From positions 62,001 to 126,000 of the forward strand of contig NZ_JAAQWN010000002.1 of the NCBI RefSeq assembly GCF_012985465.1: 64,000 nt of DNA. Reading direction: 5' to 3'. The stretch is from Pseudomonas sp. WS 5079 (GTDB lineage Bacteria; Pseudomonadota; Gammaproteobacteria; Pseudomonadales; Pseudomonadaceae). Each line of letters starts with the position of its first letter. The stretch's first letter is position 1. Made by a program: the position numbers and the translations under genes. Under the pieces are notes generated by a model, which was given only the letters and a program-made list of their open reading frames with translations, had not been told where the DNA came from and made no database searches. Below are positions 34,440 to 42,905 of this stretch, in pieces.

Positions 34440-35369
34440 ATGCGTATCGTCGTTGCACTGGGCGGTAACGCCCTGCTCCGCCGTGGTGAACCCATGACAG
34501 CGGACAACCAACGCGCCAATATCCGGATCGCCACCGAGCAGATTGCCAAGATCCATCCGGGCAACGAGCTGGTGATCGCCCACGGCAATGGGCCACAAGT
34601 CGGCCTGCTGTCGCTGCAAGCCGCCGCCTACACCCAGGTTTCGCCCTACCCGCTGGACGTGCTGGGTGCCGAAACCGAAGGCATGATCGGCTACATCATC
34701 GAACAGGAACTGGGCAACCTGCTGGACTTCGAAGTGCCTTTCGCCACCCTGCTGACCCAGGTTGAAGTGGACGCCAACGACCCGGCTTTCCAGAACCCGA
34801 CCAAGCCGATCGGCCCGGTCTACTCCAAGGCCGAAGCGGAAAAACTGGCCGCCGAAAAAGGCTGGGCGATTGCCCCCGATGGCGATAAATATCGCCGGGT
34901 AGTGGCCAGCCCACGGCCCAAACGCATCTTTGAAATCCGCCCGATCAAGTGGCTGCTGGAAAAAAGCAGCATCGTGATCTGCGCAGGTGGCGGCGGCATC
35001 CCGACCATGTATGACGAGAACGGCAAGCTCAAGGGTATCGAAGCTGTGATCGATAAAGACCTGTGCTCCTCGCTGCTGGCCCAGCAACTGGAAGCCGACC
35101 TGCTGGTGATCGCCACCGACGTCAACGCGGCGTTTATCGACTTCGGCAAGCCGACGCAAAAGGCCATCGGCCAGGCGCACCCCGACGACATGGAAAAACT
35201 TGGCTTCGCCGCCGGCTCCATGGGGCCCAAGGTCCAGGCCGCCTGCGAGTTCGCCCGCAACACTGGCAAAACCGCAGTGATCGGTTCACTCTCGGACATC
35301 GAAGCCATCGTCCAGGGCACCGCCGGCACCCGTATCAGCACGGCAAAACCTGGCATCACCTACCTATAA
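34440..35369 (+). CDS. arcC: Carbamate kinase
   Basis: A 309-residue enzyme converting carbamoyl phosphate plus ADP to ATP, CO2 and ammonia, the energy-yielding last step of the arc pathway. The N-terminal [31 protein letters not shown], and the [28 protein letters not shown] segment are standard. ATG at 34440 has AGAAGGA upstream. A 200-bp gap with a REPIN precedes it, unlike the tight spacing of arcA-arcB. Confidence 0.97.
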   Translation: MRIVVALGGNALLRRGEPMTADNQRANIRIATEQIAKIHPGNELVIAHGNGPQVGLLSLQAAAYTQVSPYPLDVLGAETEGMIGYIIEQELGNLLDFEVPFATLLTQVEVDANDPAFQNPTKPIGPVYSKAEAEKLAAEKGWAIAPDGDKYRRVVASPRPKRIFEIRPIKWLLEKSSIVICAGGGGIPTMYDENGKLKGIEAVIDKDLCSSLLAQQLEADLLVIATDVNAAFIDFGKPTQKAIGQAHPDDMEKLGFAAGSMGPKVQAACEFARNTGKTAVIGSLSDIEAIVQGTAGTRISTAKPGITYL

Positions 35370-35429
35370 CTACACCAGGGCGGTTGTTGCAGCCGCCCTT
35401 CTCCAATGCCTTGTTAAGGAGAGACGCCT

Positions 35430-35792
35430 ATGGCCATCTTTGAACCCGGTCACTTGCATATCGAACGCCACGCGTTGAATGCCCAGGATCACAGCTACGA
35501 CCTGTGCATCGACTATGAAGTCAGCCAGGACCCAAAGGAAGGCAAGGGAATGCTCTTCAAAATGCACGGCTCCGTGCAGGGCAAGGACCTCAAGGAAGAA
35601 TTCTTCCTGCCCAAGGACCAGGCCTACGACTTTGCCCGCCATGCCATGAACATCGCGCAGAAATACGGCATGCCGAAAACCGCGGTGCTCAACGGTGGCA
35701 TGCATAAACAGTACGACCTGATGTTCGAGGATGTGCGCCACCAACTGGATGTAAAACCGGGCGACCCGATCAAGCCTGAACACCTGGAATAA
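35430..35792 (+). CDS. DUF5064-type small protein
   Basis: A 120-residue soluble protein, rich in charged residues, starting MAIFEPGHLHIERHAL. I recall this family as the Pseudomonas-restricted DUF5064. Sequence blocks include KMHGSVQGKDLKEEFFLPKDQAYDFA. No catalytic motif is visible and the function is unknown. ATG at 35430 has AAGGAGAG upstream, so expression with the arc operon (60 bp behind arcC) is possible. Confidence 0.8.
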   Translation: MAIFEPGHLHIERHALNAQDHSYDLCIDYEVSQDPKEGKGMLFKMHGSVQGKDLKEEFFLPKDQAYDFARHAMNIAQKYGMPKTAVLNGGMHKQYDLMFEDVRHQLDVKPGDPIKPEHLE

Positions 35793-35804
35793 CCAAAACA
35801 GCTC

Positions 35805-35915
35805 AAATGTGGGAGCTGGCTTGTGTGGGAGCTGGCTTGCCTGCGATGCAGGCACCTCGGTGTGTCAGTCACCCCTCGATGATGCTATCGCAGGCAAGCC
35901 AGCTCCCACATTTTT
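35805..35915. repeat. REPIN with duplicated left arm
   Basis: The left REP start is present twice in a row (TGTGGGAGCTGGCTTG then again TGTGGGAGCTGGCTTGCC), followed by a centre and one right arm GGCAAGCCAGCTCCCACA. The direct duplication suggests a slippage or insertion event. Confidence 0.85.
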
Positions 35916-35977
35916 GATCTCCACCCCCGCTCAGGCATACTGGCCACCCTCCGCATTGCAGAATCAACATCCACCCC

Positions 35978-37486
35978 ATGCGTATCCACGTCAGCTTCAT
36001 CGACCGCGTCGGCATCACCCAGGAAGTCCTGGCCTTGCTCGGTGGGCGCAATCTCAACCTGGATGCGGTGGAGATGATCCCGCCCAACGTCTACATCGAC
36101 GCGCCGACCCTGAGCGTGGAGGTGCTGGAAGAGTTGCGCGATGCGCTGTTCAGTGTGCAGGGCGTACAGGCGGTGACGGTGGTGGATATCCTTCCCGGCC
36201 AGCGCCGTCACCTGCAACTCGACGCCCTGCTGGCGGCCATGACCGACCCGGTCCTGGCCCTGGACAGTGCCGGCAAGGTGCTGCTGGCCAACCCGGCGCT
36301 GATCGCCCTCTATGGTCGCGAGCCGGCTGGCGAAAGCATCGCCGAGCTGTTTGAGGATCCGGCGCTGCTGGAAGCCTTGCTCGAACATGGCTTTCGCCTG
36401 CCCCTGCGCGAGATCAGCGTCAACGGCCAGACCTTATTGCTGGACGCCACACCGATCACCGATGCCGGCGCGCTGCTGACGTTGTACCAACCCAACCGTA
36501 TCGGCGAGCGACTTTCGGCGCTGCACCATGACCATGCCGAAGGTTTCGACGCACTTTTGGGCGAGTCGCCGGCGATCCGCACCCTCAAGACCCGTGCGCA
36601 ACGAGTGGCGGCCCTCGACGCCCCGCTGTTGATCCAGGGCGAGACCGGCACCGGCAAAGAGCTGGTGGCCCGCGCCTGCCATGCCATCAGTGCGCGCCAC
36701 AGCTCACCGTTCCTGGCGCTGAACTGCGCGGCACTCCCGGAAAACCTCGCCGAGAGCGAGCTGTTCGGCTACGCCCCCGGCGCCTTTACCGGGGCCCAGC
36801 GCGGCGGCAAGCCGGGGCTGATGGAGCTGGCCAACCAGGGCACGGTATTTCTCGACGAGATTGGCGAGATGTCGCCGTACTTGCAGGCCAAGCTCCTGCG
36901 TTTTCTCAATGACGGCAGCTTTCGCCGGGTCGGCGGCGACCGCGAGGTCAAGGTCAATGTGCGCATCCTCAGCGCCACCCACCGCGACCTGGAGAAAATG
37001 GTCAGCGAAGGCACCTTCCGCGAAGATCTGTTCTACCGCCTCAATGTGCTGAATGTGGAAGTGCCGCCCCTGCGCGAACGCGGCCAGGACATCCTGCTGC
37101 TGGCCCGCTACTTCATGCAGCAGGCCTGCGCGCAGATCCAGCGCCCGGTCTGCCGCCTGGCGCCGGGCACTTACCCGGCGCTGCTGGGCAACCGCTGGCC
37201 GGGTAACGTGCGCCAGTTGCAGAACGTGATCTTCCGCGCCGCCGCCATTTGCGAAAGCAACCTGGTGGACATTGGCGACCTGGATATCGCCGGCACCTCG
37301 GTCGCCCGCCAGAGCGACGGCGAAGTGGACAGCCTGGAGCAGGCAGTGGAGGACTTTGAGCGCAGCCTCCTGGAAAAGCTCTATACCACCTATCCCTCGA
37401 CACGCCAGTTGGCCAACCGCCTACAGACGTCTCACACCGCTATCGCCCATCGATTGCGCAAGTACGGCATCCCCGGCAAGCCATGA
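35978..37486 (+). CDS. gcsR: Sigma-54 enhancer-binding protein GcsR (TyrR-like)
   Basis: A 502-residue TyrR-type activator. It has an N-terminal ACT domain (about 1-72), a PAS-like region (75-140) and an AAA+ domain with Walker A GETGTGKE at 221-228, plus the sigma-54-contact loop GAFTGA at 268-273. The C-terminal helix-turn-helix contains STRQLANRLQTSHTAIAHRLRKYG. In P. aeruginosa, GcsR (PA2449) binds glycine and activates the gcvH2-gcvP2-glyA2-sdaA-gcvT2 operon. Here the operon begins 5 kb further on; three matching palindromes lie before gcvH. Its stop codon directly abuts the stop of the convergent 1556-residue gene. Confidence 0.9.
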   Translation: MRIHVSFIDRVGITQEVLALLGGRNLNLDAVEMIPPNVYIDAPTLSVEVLEELRDALFSVQGVQAVTVVDILPGQRRHLQLDALLAAMTDPVLALDSAGKVLLANPALIALYGREPAGESIAELFEDPALLEALLEHGFRLPLREISVNGQTLLLDATPITDAGALLTLYQPNRIGERLSALHHDHAEGFDALLGESPAIRTLKTRAQRVAALDAPLLIQGETGTGKELVARACHAISARHSSPFLALNCAALPENLAESELFGYAPGAFTGAQRGGKPGLMELANQGTVFLDEIGEMSPYLQAKLLRFLNDGSFRRVGGDREVKVNVRILSATHRDLEKMVSEGTFREDLFYRLNVLNVEVPPLRERGQDILLLARYFMQQACAQIQRPVCRLAPGTYPALLGNRWPGNVRQLQNVIFRAAAICESNLVDIGDLDIAGTSVARQSDGEVDSLEQAVEDFERSLLEKLYTTYPSTRQLANRLQTSHTAIAHRLRKYGIPGKP

Positions 37487-40400
37487 TCACCAAAAAACCC
37501 GGCGCCCACGCTGGATCACCGCCCCGGTTGCGCTGAAAAACAGCTGCTGGGCCATGGCCGCGCTCAGGCGTGAATAGTAGATGGCGATCACGTCGCTGTC
37601 GGTCTTGTCGGCCAGGCCTCTAAAACTCATAAAGCGTTGTTCCGGACGCTTGAGATGGCCGGCAGTGAAATCCGCATTGGCCGCCCCGGGAGTGCGGTAG
37701 TGAAAATGGGCGTAAGCCAACACCCTGCCCGCCTTGTCCTTGACCACATACTCCTGCAAAAAGTCATGCTCGCGCTTGAGCGCAATGCGCCCCACTATCG
37801 GTAGGATCTGCACCTCATTCTGACTCTTGAGGTAGGCAATCCCCTCTTCATCCGGCGCCAGGCGCTTGACCATTTCGATCCGGATCAACCGGCCATGCTC
37901 CACCAGGCGGCTGGCGGCCTGCCCCAGTTCCTTGAGCAGAGGCTGTGCGACAGCAGCGGTTTTCTCTTGCTCCAGGGCTTTGCGGATCTTGTCGGCCACC
38001 GTGCTGATTTTGCCGGCATGCCGCAACAGCCGGGCCTCGACGCTGGCGGGCAGGCTGGAAATACGCGCCTCGTTGCGGGCCTGCTCCAGCACGCTCGCCT
38101 GCCTGTCCAGCAGTTTGCGCCCATCGTCCTTGAGCCGCTCCAGGGAGCGCACCGCGCGCGCAGGCGGGGCGCTGGCCTCGGTGATCGACTCAAACTCATC
38201 CAGGCCAGGGGTCTGGCGAAAGCTCGCCACCACGCTTTGGTCAACCGGGTTGATAACATCGACAATGTCCTCGTTCAACTCCGGCGTACGCGCACGCACC
38301 TGGCCCACCAGGTACCGGCTCTTGCGGTCACGGATCAGGCGCTTGCCGCTACCCACCGCAGGCCTGGGCCTGGACGCGGGGGCCTGTTCGCGCTCGCGCA
38401 GCAACGTCGCCAGGGAGCCGCGGGCCTCGTGCTCCATGGCGTTGAGCATTTTGTGCAAGCGTTCGACGCTGCCCTCATACAGCAGGTCAGAAGCCATATC
38501 ACCAAAGTCGCGCAGGGAGGCCTGGGTGGTGTCGTACTCGAACAGAATCGCCTCATACCCGTCGATGCGTTGCTGCACACTCAGTGAGCTGGCGTCTTGC
38601 AAGGTTTTTTGCGACTGCACCGATTGGATCGTCTCGTCGATCAGGGTCCCGATGCGGATGAAATCGTCATACTCCTCCGGCAGCGGCGGCCGGCGCAGGA
38701 TCACCCCACCCAATGCCTTCAGTTGTACGGACTTCCAGTCCAGCGGCGTGCCCAGCGTCGAGGGCTGCAACGCATCAGCGCGTGATTCATACCCGGGCAC
38801 CTCGGTCAGCCGGGCATAGTTGTTGCGTTCCAGGATGCTCAAATCGATCAGCTTTTCGTTGTAGCCAATGATCGTCTGCGTAGCCTGAACGAGCGAGTGG
38901 TGGGCTGCCTGAACCACGGCCACATCTTCATGGTCCAGTTGCTCATGCAACTGGCTACGGCGCTCGGCAGGCAGCACCTCGGTGGCGCGGTTGGTGACCA
39001 GCACTGCCATGCGCACCCGCAGGTTTTCGACCAGATCTTCCAGTTGCAGGATCCTCTCCGGTTCGAAGCGCTCCACGGGTTTGTTGGCGTTTTTTGCAAG
39101 TAACGCGTCCAGCTTGTCGAACTGCGCCCGGCTGAGTTTCTCCAGGTCGCCCAGGTAATGGTTGCGCAGGTCCTGCAGGGACTGATCAAAGAGTTTTTCC
39201 GGGCTGCCCTCGTGTGCCTCTTTAAAGTGCTCTTCGCTGGCTGCCACGGCACTTTCAGCCTCAAGCAGGCGCGCCGTGGTCTCCTGATAATGGTGCTCAA
39301 ACATCTGGTTCTGGCGCTGGATATTGGCGCGTCGGGCGGCCGCCGAAAGCTTTGGATGGCCGCCGAGCAATTGCAGGCCCAGGTCGACGTTCCACACCCC
39401 GTGTGCATCCTTGCGCAGCCAGGGGCCGACGCGCTGGGGGGCTCGTAGGTCGATGATGCGCCAGCGCCCCTCAACCTGCCTGACCCCATACAGCTTGCTG
39501 TCCAGCAGCATGTAGTCTTCATGGCTGACGGTTGCGTCGGCGCGCAGCACCGCGACTCGGCCCCGTACGGGACTGTCCGGCGAGTTGATCGCAGGGGTCG
39601 CCGGCCACTGCTCGCGGCGCCCGGGCGACCAGCGAAAGGTTGCCAGTTGTGCCTGCTGCGCCGCGTCGAGACGCAGCCGCGAGTTGGCCCAGGACAAATC
39701 CATACCCGTCACATCCGCCCGCGAACGCTGCCAGGCAGAGGCCGACAGCGTTTGCTGAACATGGGCCGTGGAGGTCTGGATGGGCGCCGACCGGAACTCG
39801 CTCAGCCGTAAGCGTTGATCAAGGCTGACGACTGGGCTCAGTAGCAAACCTGCGAGGCTGCCGAGCAATTCGGCCAGGGTAGTGGCCGATTCTTCCTGGC
39901 TGGCCCCGGCCGGCAACGCCAACACCGCACGAAAACTGCCATACACCTGGGCCAACCACCCCGCCACCGCCACCGACCCTCTGAGCATTGGCAGCAGGGC
40001 ATTGAATATCTGCCATAGGTTGTTCTTGAACAGCGTCCAGCGCAGCGCCTCGACCGAGGTTGCGCGCTGTTCGGCGGCCTGCCACAGGCTCTTGGCGTTG
40101 TCATCGAAAACCGCCTCCAGGAACACCCCCGGCACGCACTCGTCACTGAGCAACGCCGGGCTGGAGGGGGCCGGCACGGCGTACTCGTCCCCCTGTAGAA
40201 AACGCTGCACATGAGGGCTGAGAAATCCACCGTTGCCGAACAACGCCCGGCTCTTGTCAGGCAGACGCTCAAGCACTAGCGCCTGCAAATCACTGCCGGG
40301 TCGCGCGATCTCGTCGAGCAGCGCCTGGCGGCTGGCAAACTGTTGCAGGGCCGCCTCGGCCTGATCGGGCCGATACAGGATATGGGGCAATTCACCGTTA

Positions 40401-42157
40401 TCCCGCGCACCGAGCACAAACAGGTTGCGGGCCTTGTGCACGGCGCCACCGGCATGGGTCAGGAACGCCAGGGGCCGGGCGACGATGACTTGGTTGCCGA
40501 CTGTGCGCTGCAGCGGATCGTCCTGCAGCAGTGCGAGTACCACCGCTGCGCCTGCTGGGGTAAACCCGTTGCGCCGGCGCAGGCTGTTTTCAAGGGCCCG
40601 CAGGGGCAACTGTAGCGCCATCTGCTCGACAAACAGGCGCCGGCGCCGTGCCGACTCTAGCGGGTCCACCAGCAACGCCTGCTTGAGCAGCGCCGGGTAG
40701 TGCAGGCCCACATCGACCGTTTCGATGAGTTTTTTCAGGTACGCCGGCTGCATCCACCTGGCGGGCACAACGCCTGGCCCGGCCTGGTGGCTGATCTGCA
40801 CACTGGCGTAGGGGGTGGCGAAGGGGTTTTCCAGGGCCCAGGAGGTCAAGGTCCTGGTGCTGCGTTGCGTCCAGCCCACCGTTGCACCCTGGGTGCGTTC
40901 AAACGTCAGCAGGTAATCATCCGGGTTGATTGCCGCATGTTGCGGGTAATCCAGGCGCATCTGGCGTTGCAGCGCTTTGCGCGCAAACACGTCAATCGGG
41001 TCCAGGCCATCGAGGAACGACGCGCCACCCGTACGCTTGTGCAGGTGCGCCAGGCGCTCCAGCCATTGGCCGTAAGTGTGCCGATCAGCGCTGCTGGCCG
41101 CCTGCAACCACACTGGCAACTGCTCTTCGTGGGGCGGCTGGACATAATCGGCCTCGAACCAGACCTCGGGCGCAGTGAGCTTGTGCAGCAGGCGCTTGTA
41201 GCTGTCGACATCGGGCAATGCCGACCAGTCGACACGCTTCAGCGCCCTGAGCTGGCGCTCCAGCAAGGCCTGGGCCTGCGCATCGAAGGCATCGCCCTGG
41301 GGCTCCCGGAGCCCCCATCTGACAAGCAGGCCGGGGCTGTAGTGGCTCATGTAGCGTGGCAGCAGGTTGCCCAACTCATCCAACGTACTGAGCTTGAGCA
41401 CGCTCATCGCCGGCACATAGACCAGGTTGACCTGGTGCTGCGCCACCTCGCGCTGCAAGACCAATAGCGGCAGCCATTCGCCCGGCAGCCCATCCTGCCC
41501 CGCATACACTTGATAAATCCGCAGCACGTGGACCCCGCCCAGCGCCTGGCGATCCGCCTGGTACCCCCAGAGTTCTTGCGGCCCGTCGCCCAGGCCCAGG
41601 AGCTTTTGGCCTTGCTCCTTCGTCAGCGGCGGGTTCTGCCGGGCGCTGAGCAGGCACTCGCGCAGCTGCTTGGCGACCGCCCCCCAACGACTCAAAGCTG
41701 TGTCGCCTGGAACATGGGCGTTCCAATAGGCCAACAGCCTCGCGTTAAAACCATCGGGCAATTCGGGCGCCAGGGTGTTGAGCATGATCGCGACATCATT
41801 GACCGAAACAGCGCCAATGAACGGGACAAGGCCCTGGGTTACCGAGCTGACCAGCACGCAATGCTGACCTGGCACATAACTTGGCACGTCGCGGCTCATG
41901 CAGCGCCGGATCAGGGCGTCGCTCAAGGTGCTGAGCTGGGCATAGCTGACGCCACTGGCCTGGGACGGCTGCCTTAAACCGATCCAGGTGCTGCCGGCCT
42001 GCAAACCGCTGTCACTGAATTGGTCGTTGATCCATTCCTGGATCATCGACTCGGCCACTTGCGCCAATGTCGGGCGCTGGGCGAACAGGTGCGCGAGAAA
42101 GTCGCGGGAAGCCTGTAGTTGTGAAATGCCCTGATTGGCCTCAATTGAATTGCTCAT
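37487..42157 (-). CDS. Giant dermonecrotic-toxin-like (DUF6543-type) protein
   Basis: A 1556-residue protein, the largest in the window. The first about 700 residues look like the large Pseudomonas proteins with a dermonecrotic-toxin-type N-terminus (DUF6543), recalled from patterns such as SPGLLVRWGL, DYLLTFERTQG and QMALQLPLRALENSLRRR; no search was possible. A hydrophobic patch lies around residues 728-790 (VAVAGWLAQVYGSF … LLGSLAGLLLS), which could insert in a membrane. Charged, helical segments follow to the end. No HExxH, ADP-ribosylation or signal-peptide motif is evident. Start ATG at 42157 (MSNSIEANQG) has AGGAC upstream. It abuts gcsR tail to tail with no gap. Confidence 0.75.
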   Translation of the reverse strand: MSNSIEANQGISQLQASRDFLAHLFAQRPTLAQVAESMIQEWINDQFSDSGLQAGSTWIGLRQPSQASGVSYAQLSTLSDALIRRCMSRDVPSYVPGQHCVLVSSVTQGLVPFIGAVSVNDVAIMLNTLAPELPDGFNARLLAYWNAHVPGDTALSRWGAVAKQLRECLLSARQNPPLTKEQGQKLLGLGDGPQELWGYQADRQALGGVHVLRIYQVYAGQDGLPGEWLPLLVLQREVAQHQVNLVYVPAMSVLKLSTLDELGNLLPRYMSHYSPGLLVRWGLREPQGDAFDAQAQALLERQLRALKRVDWSALPDVDSYKRLLHKLTAPEVWFEADYVQPPHEEQLPVWLQAASSADRHTYGQWLERLAHLHKRTGGASFLDGLDPIDVFARKALQRQMRLDYPQHAAINPDDYLLTFERTQGATVGWTQRSTRTLTSWALENPFATPYASVQISHQAGPGVVPARWMQPAYLKKLIETVDVGLHYPALLKQALLVDPLESARRRRLFVEQMALQLPLRALENSLRRRNGFTPAGAAVVLALLQDDPLQRTVGNQVIVARPLAFLTHAGGAVHKARNLFVLGARDNGELPHILYRPDQAEAALQQFASRQALLDEIARPGSDLQALVLERLPDKSRALFGNGGFLSPHVQRFLQGDEYAVPAPSSPALLSDECVPGVFLEAVFDDNAKSLWQAAEQRATSVEALRWTLFKNNLWQIFNALLPMLRGSVAVAGWLAQVYGSFRAVLALPAGASQEESATTLAELLGSLAGLLLSPVVSLDQRLRLSEFRSAPIQTSTAHVQQTLSASAWQRSRADVTGMDLSWANSRLRLDAAQQAQLATFRWSPGRREQWPATPAINSPDSPVRGRVAVLRADATVSHEDYMLLDSKLYGVRQVEGRWRIIDLRAPQRVGPWLRKDAHGVWNVDLGLQLLGGHPKLSAAARRANIQRQNQMFEHHYQETTARLLEAESAVAASEEHFKEAHEGSPEKLFDQSLQDLRNHYLGDLEKLSRAQFDKLDALLAKNANKPVERFEPERILQLEDLVENLRVRMAVLVTNRATEVLPAERRSQLHEQLDHEDVAVVQAAHHSLVQATQTIIGYNEKLIDLSILERNNYARLTEVPGYESRADALQPSTLGTPLDWKSVQLKALGGVILRRPPLPEEYDDFIRIGTLIDETIQSVQSQKTLQDASSLSVQQRIDGYEAILFEYDTTQASLRDFGDMASDLLYEGSVERLHKMLNAMEHEARGSLATLLREREQAPASRPRPAVGSGKRLIRDRKSRYLVGQVRARTPELNEDIVDVINPVDQSVVASFRQTPGLDEFESITEASAPPARAVRSLERLKDDGRKLLDRQASVLEQARNEARISSLPASVEARLLRHAGKISTVADKIRKALEQEKTAAVAQPLLKELGQAASRLVEHGRLIRIEMVKRLAPDEEGIAYLKSQNEVQILPIVGRIALKREHDFLQEYVVKDKAGRVLAYAHFHYRTPGAANADFTAGHLKRPEQRFMSFRGLADKTDSDVIAIYYSRLSAAMAQQLFFSATGAVIQRGRRVFW

Positions 42158-42256
42158 GCTGCGCGTCCTGATCGTCGGGAAGGGCAAAAAATACGCCGCT
42201 CTCTACTGCACTGTGCGCTGCATAAGTCTCCTGGCGTTAGCCACGGGGGAACTTAT

Positions 42257-42274
42257 CGTAGCGAAAACGCTACA
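42257..42274. promoter_or_regulatory. GcsR-type box 1
   Basis: CGTAGCG-AAAA-CGCTACA, an 18-bp palindrome of the form reported for GcsR (TGTAACG-N4-CGTTCCG). It is one base apart from box 2. Confidence 0.7.
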
Positions 42275-42275
42275 C

Positions 42276-42293
42276 CGGAACGTTTTCAATACA
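42276..42293. promoter_or_regulatory. GcsR-type box 2
   Basis: Read on the minus strand: TGTATTG-AAAA-CGTTCCG, the closest of the three to the reported GcsR consensus. It is tandem with box 1 at 19-bp spacing, so both face the same side of the helix roughly every two turns. Confidence 0.7.
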
Positions 42294-42356
42294 CCACTGA
42301 TCGGCCTTCGCTATGCAAGGCTTTGATCCAGATAGGCTTTTTTTCCGCCGTCGATC

Positions 42357-42374
42357 TGTAGCGAATTCGCTACA
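42357..42374. promoter_or_regulatory. GcsR-type box 3, perfect palindrome
   Basis: TGTAGCG-AATT-CGCTACA is a perfect 18-bp palindrome about 75 bp upstream of the sigma-54 promoter of gcvH, a standard enhancer distance. Confidence 0.75.
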
Positions 42375-42406
42375 TGACGGTTGAGCAAATGTTTTTAGAT
42401 TCATCA

Positions 42407-42419
42407 CAACTATCTGATT
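42407..42419 (-). promoter_or_regulatory. IHF-like site
   Basis: On the minus strand AATCAG-ATAG-TTG differs from the IHF pattern WATCAA-N4-TTR at one position. It sits in an AT-rich stretch between box 3 and the sigma-54 promoter, where bending would be expected. Confidence 0.45.
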
Positions 42420-42437
42420 TATAACAATAAAATTATA

Positions 42438-42454
42438 TTGGCCGCGTTTTTGCT
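42438..42454 (+). promoter_or_regulatory. Sigma-54 promoter of gcvH operon
   Basis: TTGGCCGCG-TTT-TTGCT carries the -24 GG (42440-42441) and -12 GC (42452-42453) twelve bases apart, with TGGC and TTGC intact. Transcription should start near 42465, about 45 bp before gcvH. Confidence 0.8.
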
Positions 42455-42511
42455 AAGGACTTTCCCATTCTAATCCCGTCCACCAGACGATTCTGGCCCT
42501 GAGGAGTTTCC

Positions 42512-42895
42512 ATGAGCGAATTGCGTTTTACTGAAGATCACGAATGGCTGCGCGCCGAAGCCGACGGCAGCGTCACCGTGGGTATTACCGCGTTCGCGCA
42601 AAACGCCCTGGGCGATGTGGTGTACGTGCAATTGCCTGAGCTGAAGGCCTACGACCAGGGTGCCGAAGCCTCCACCGTGGAGTCGGTCAAGGCTGCCAGC
42701 GGCGTGTACATGCCCCTGACCGGCGAAGTGCTGGAAGTGAACGACAAGCTCAGCGACAGCCCGGAGTTGGTCAACGAAGACCCGATGGGCGAAGGCTGGT
42801 TCTTCCGCTTTAAACCGGCTGATGCCACTGCGGTAGCTAAGCTGTTGGATCAGGACGCATACGACCGCCTGATCAAAGCCAACGCCCAAGCTTGA
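42512..42895 (+). CDS. gcvH: Glycine cleavage system H protein
   Basis: A 127-residue lipoyl carrier protein. Lys60 in VESVKAASG is the lipoylation site; [32 protein letters not shown] is the typical N-terminal half. It shuttles the aminomethyl group between the P, T and L proteins. ATG at 42512 has GAGGAG upstream. It opens the operon gcvH-gcvP-sdaA-gcvT driven by the sigma-54 promoter. No L protein (lpd) is included, as usual for this second gcv set. Confidence 0.97.
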   Translation: MSELRFTEDHEWLRAEADGSVTVGITAFAQNALGDVVYVQLPELKAYDQGAEASTVESVKAASGVYMPLTGEVLEVNDKLSDSPELVNEDPMGEGWFFRFKPADATAVAKLLDQDAYDRLIKANAQA

Positions 42896-42905
42896 GGAGC
42901 GCGCC

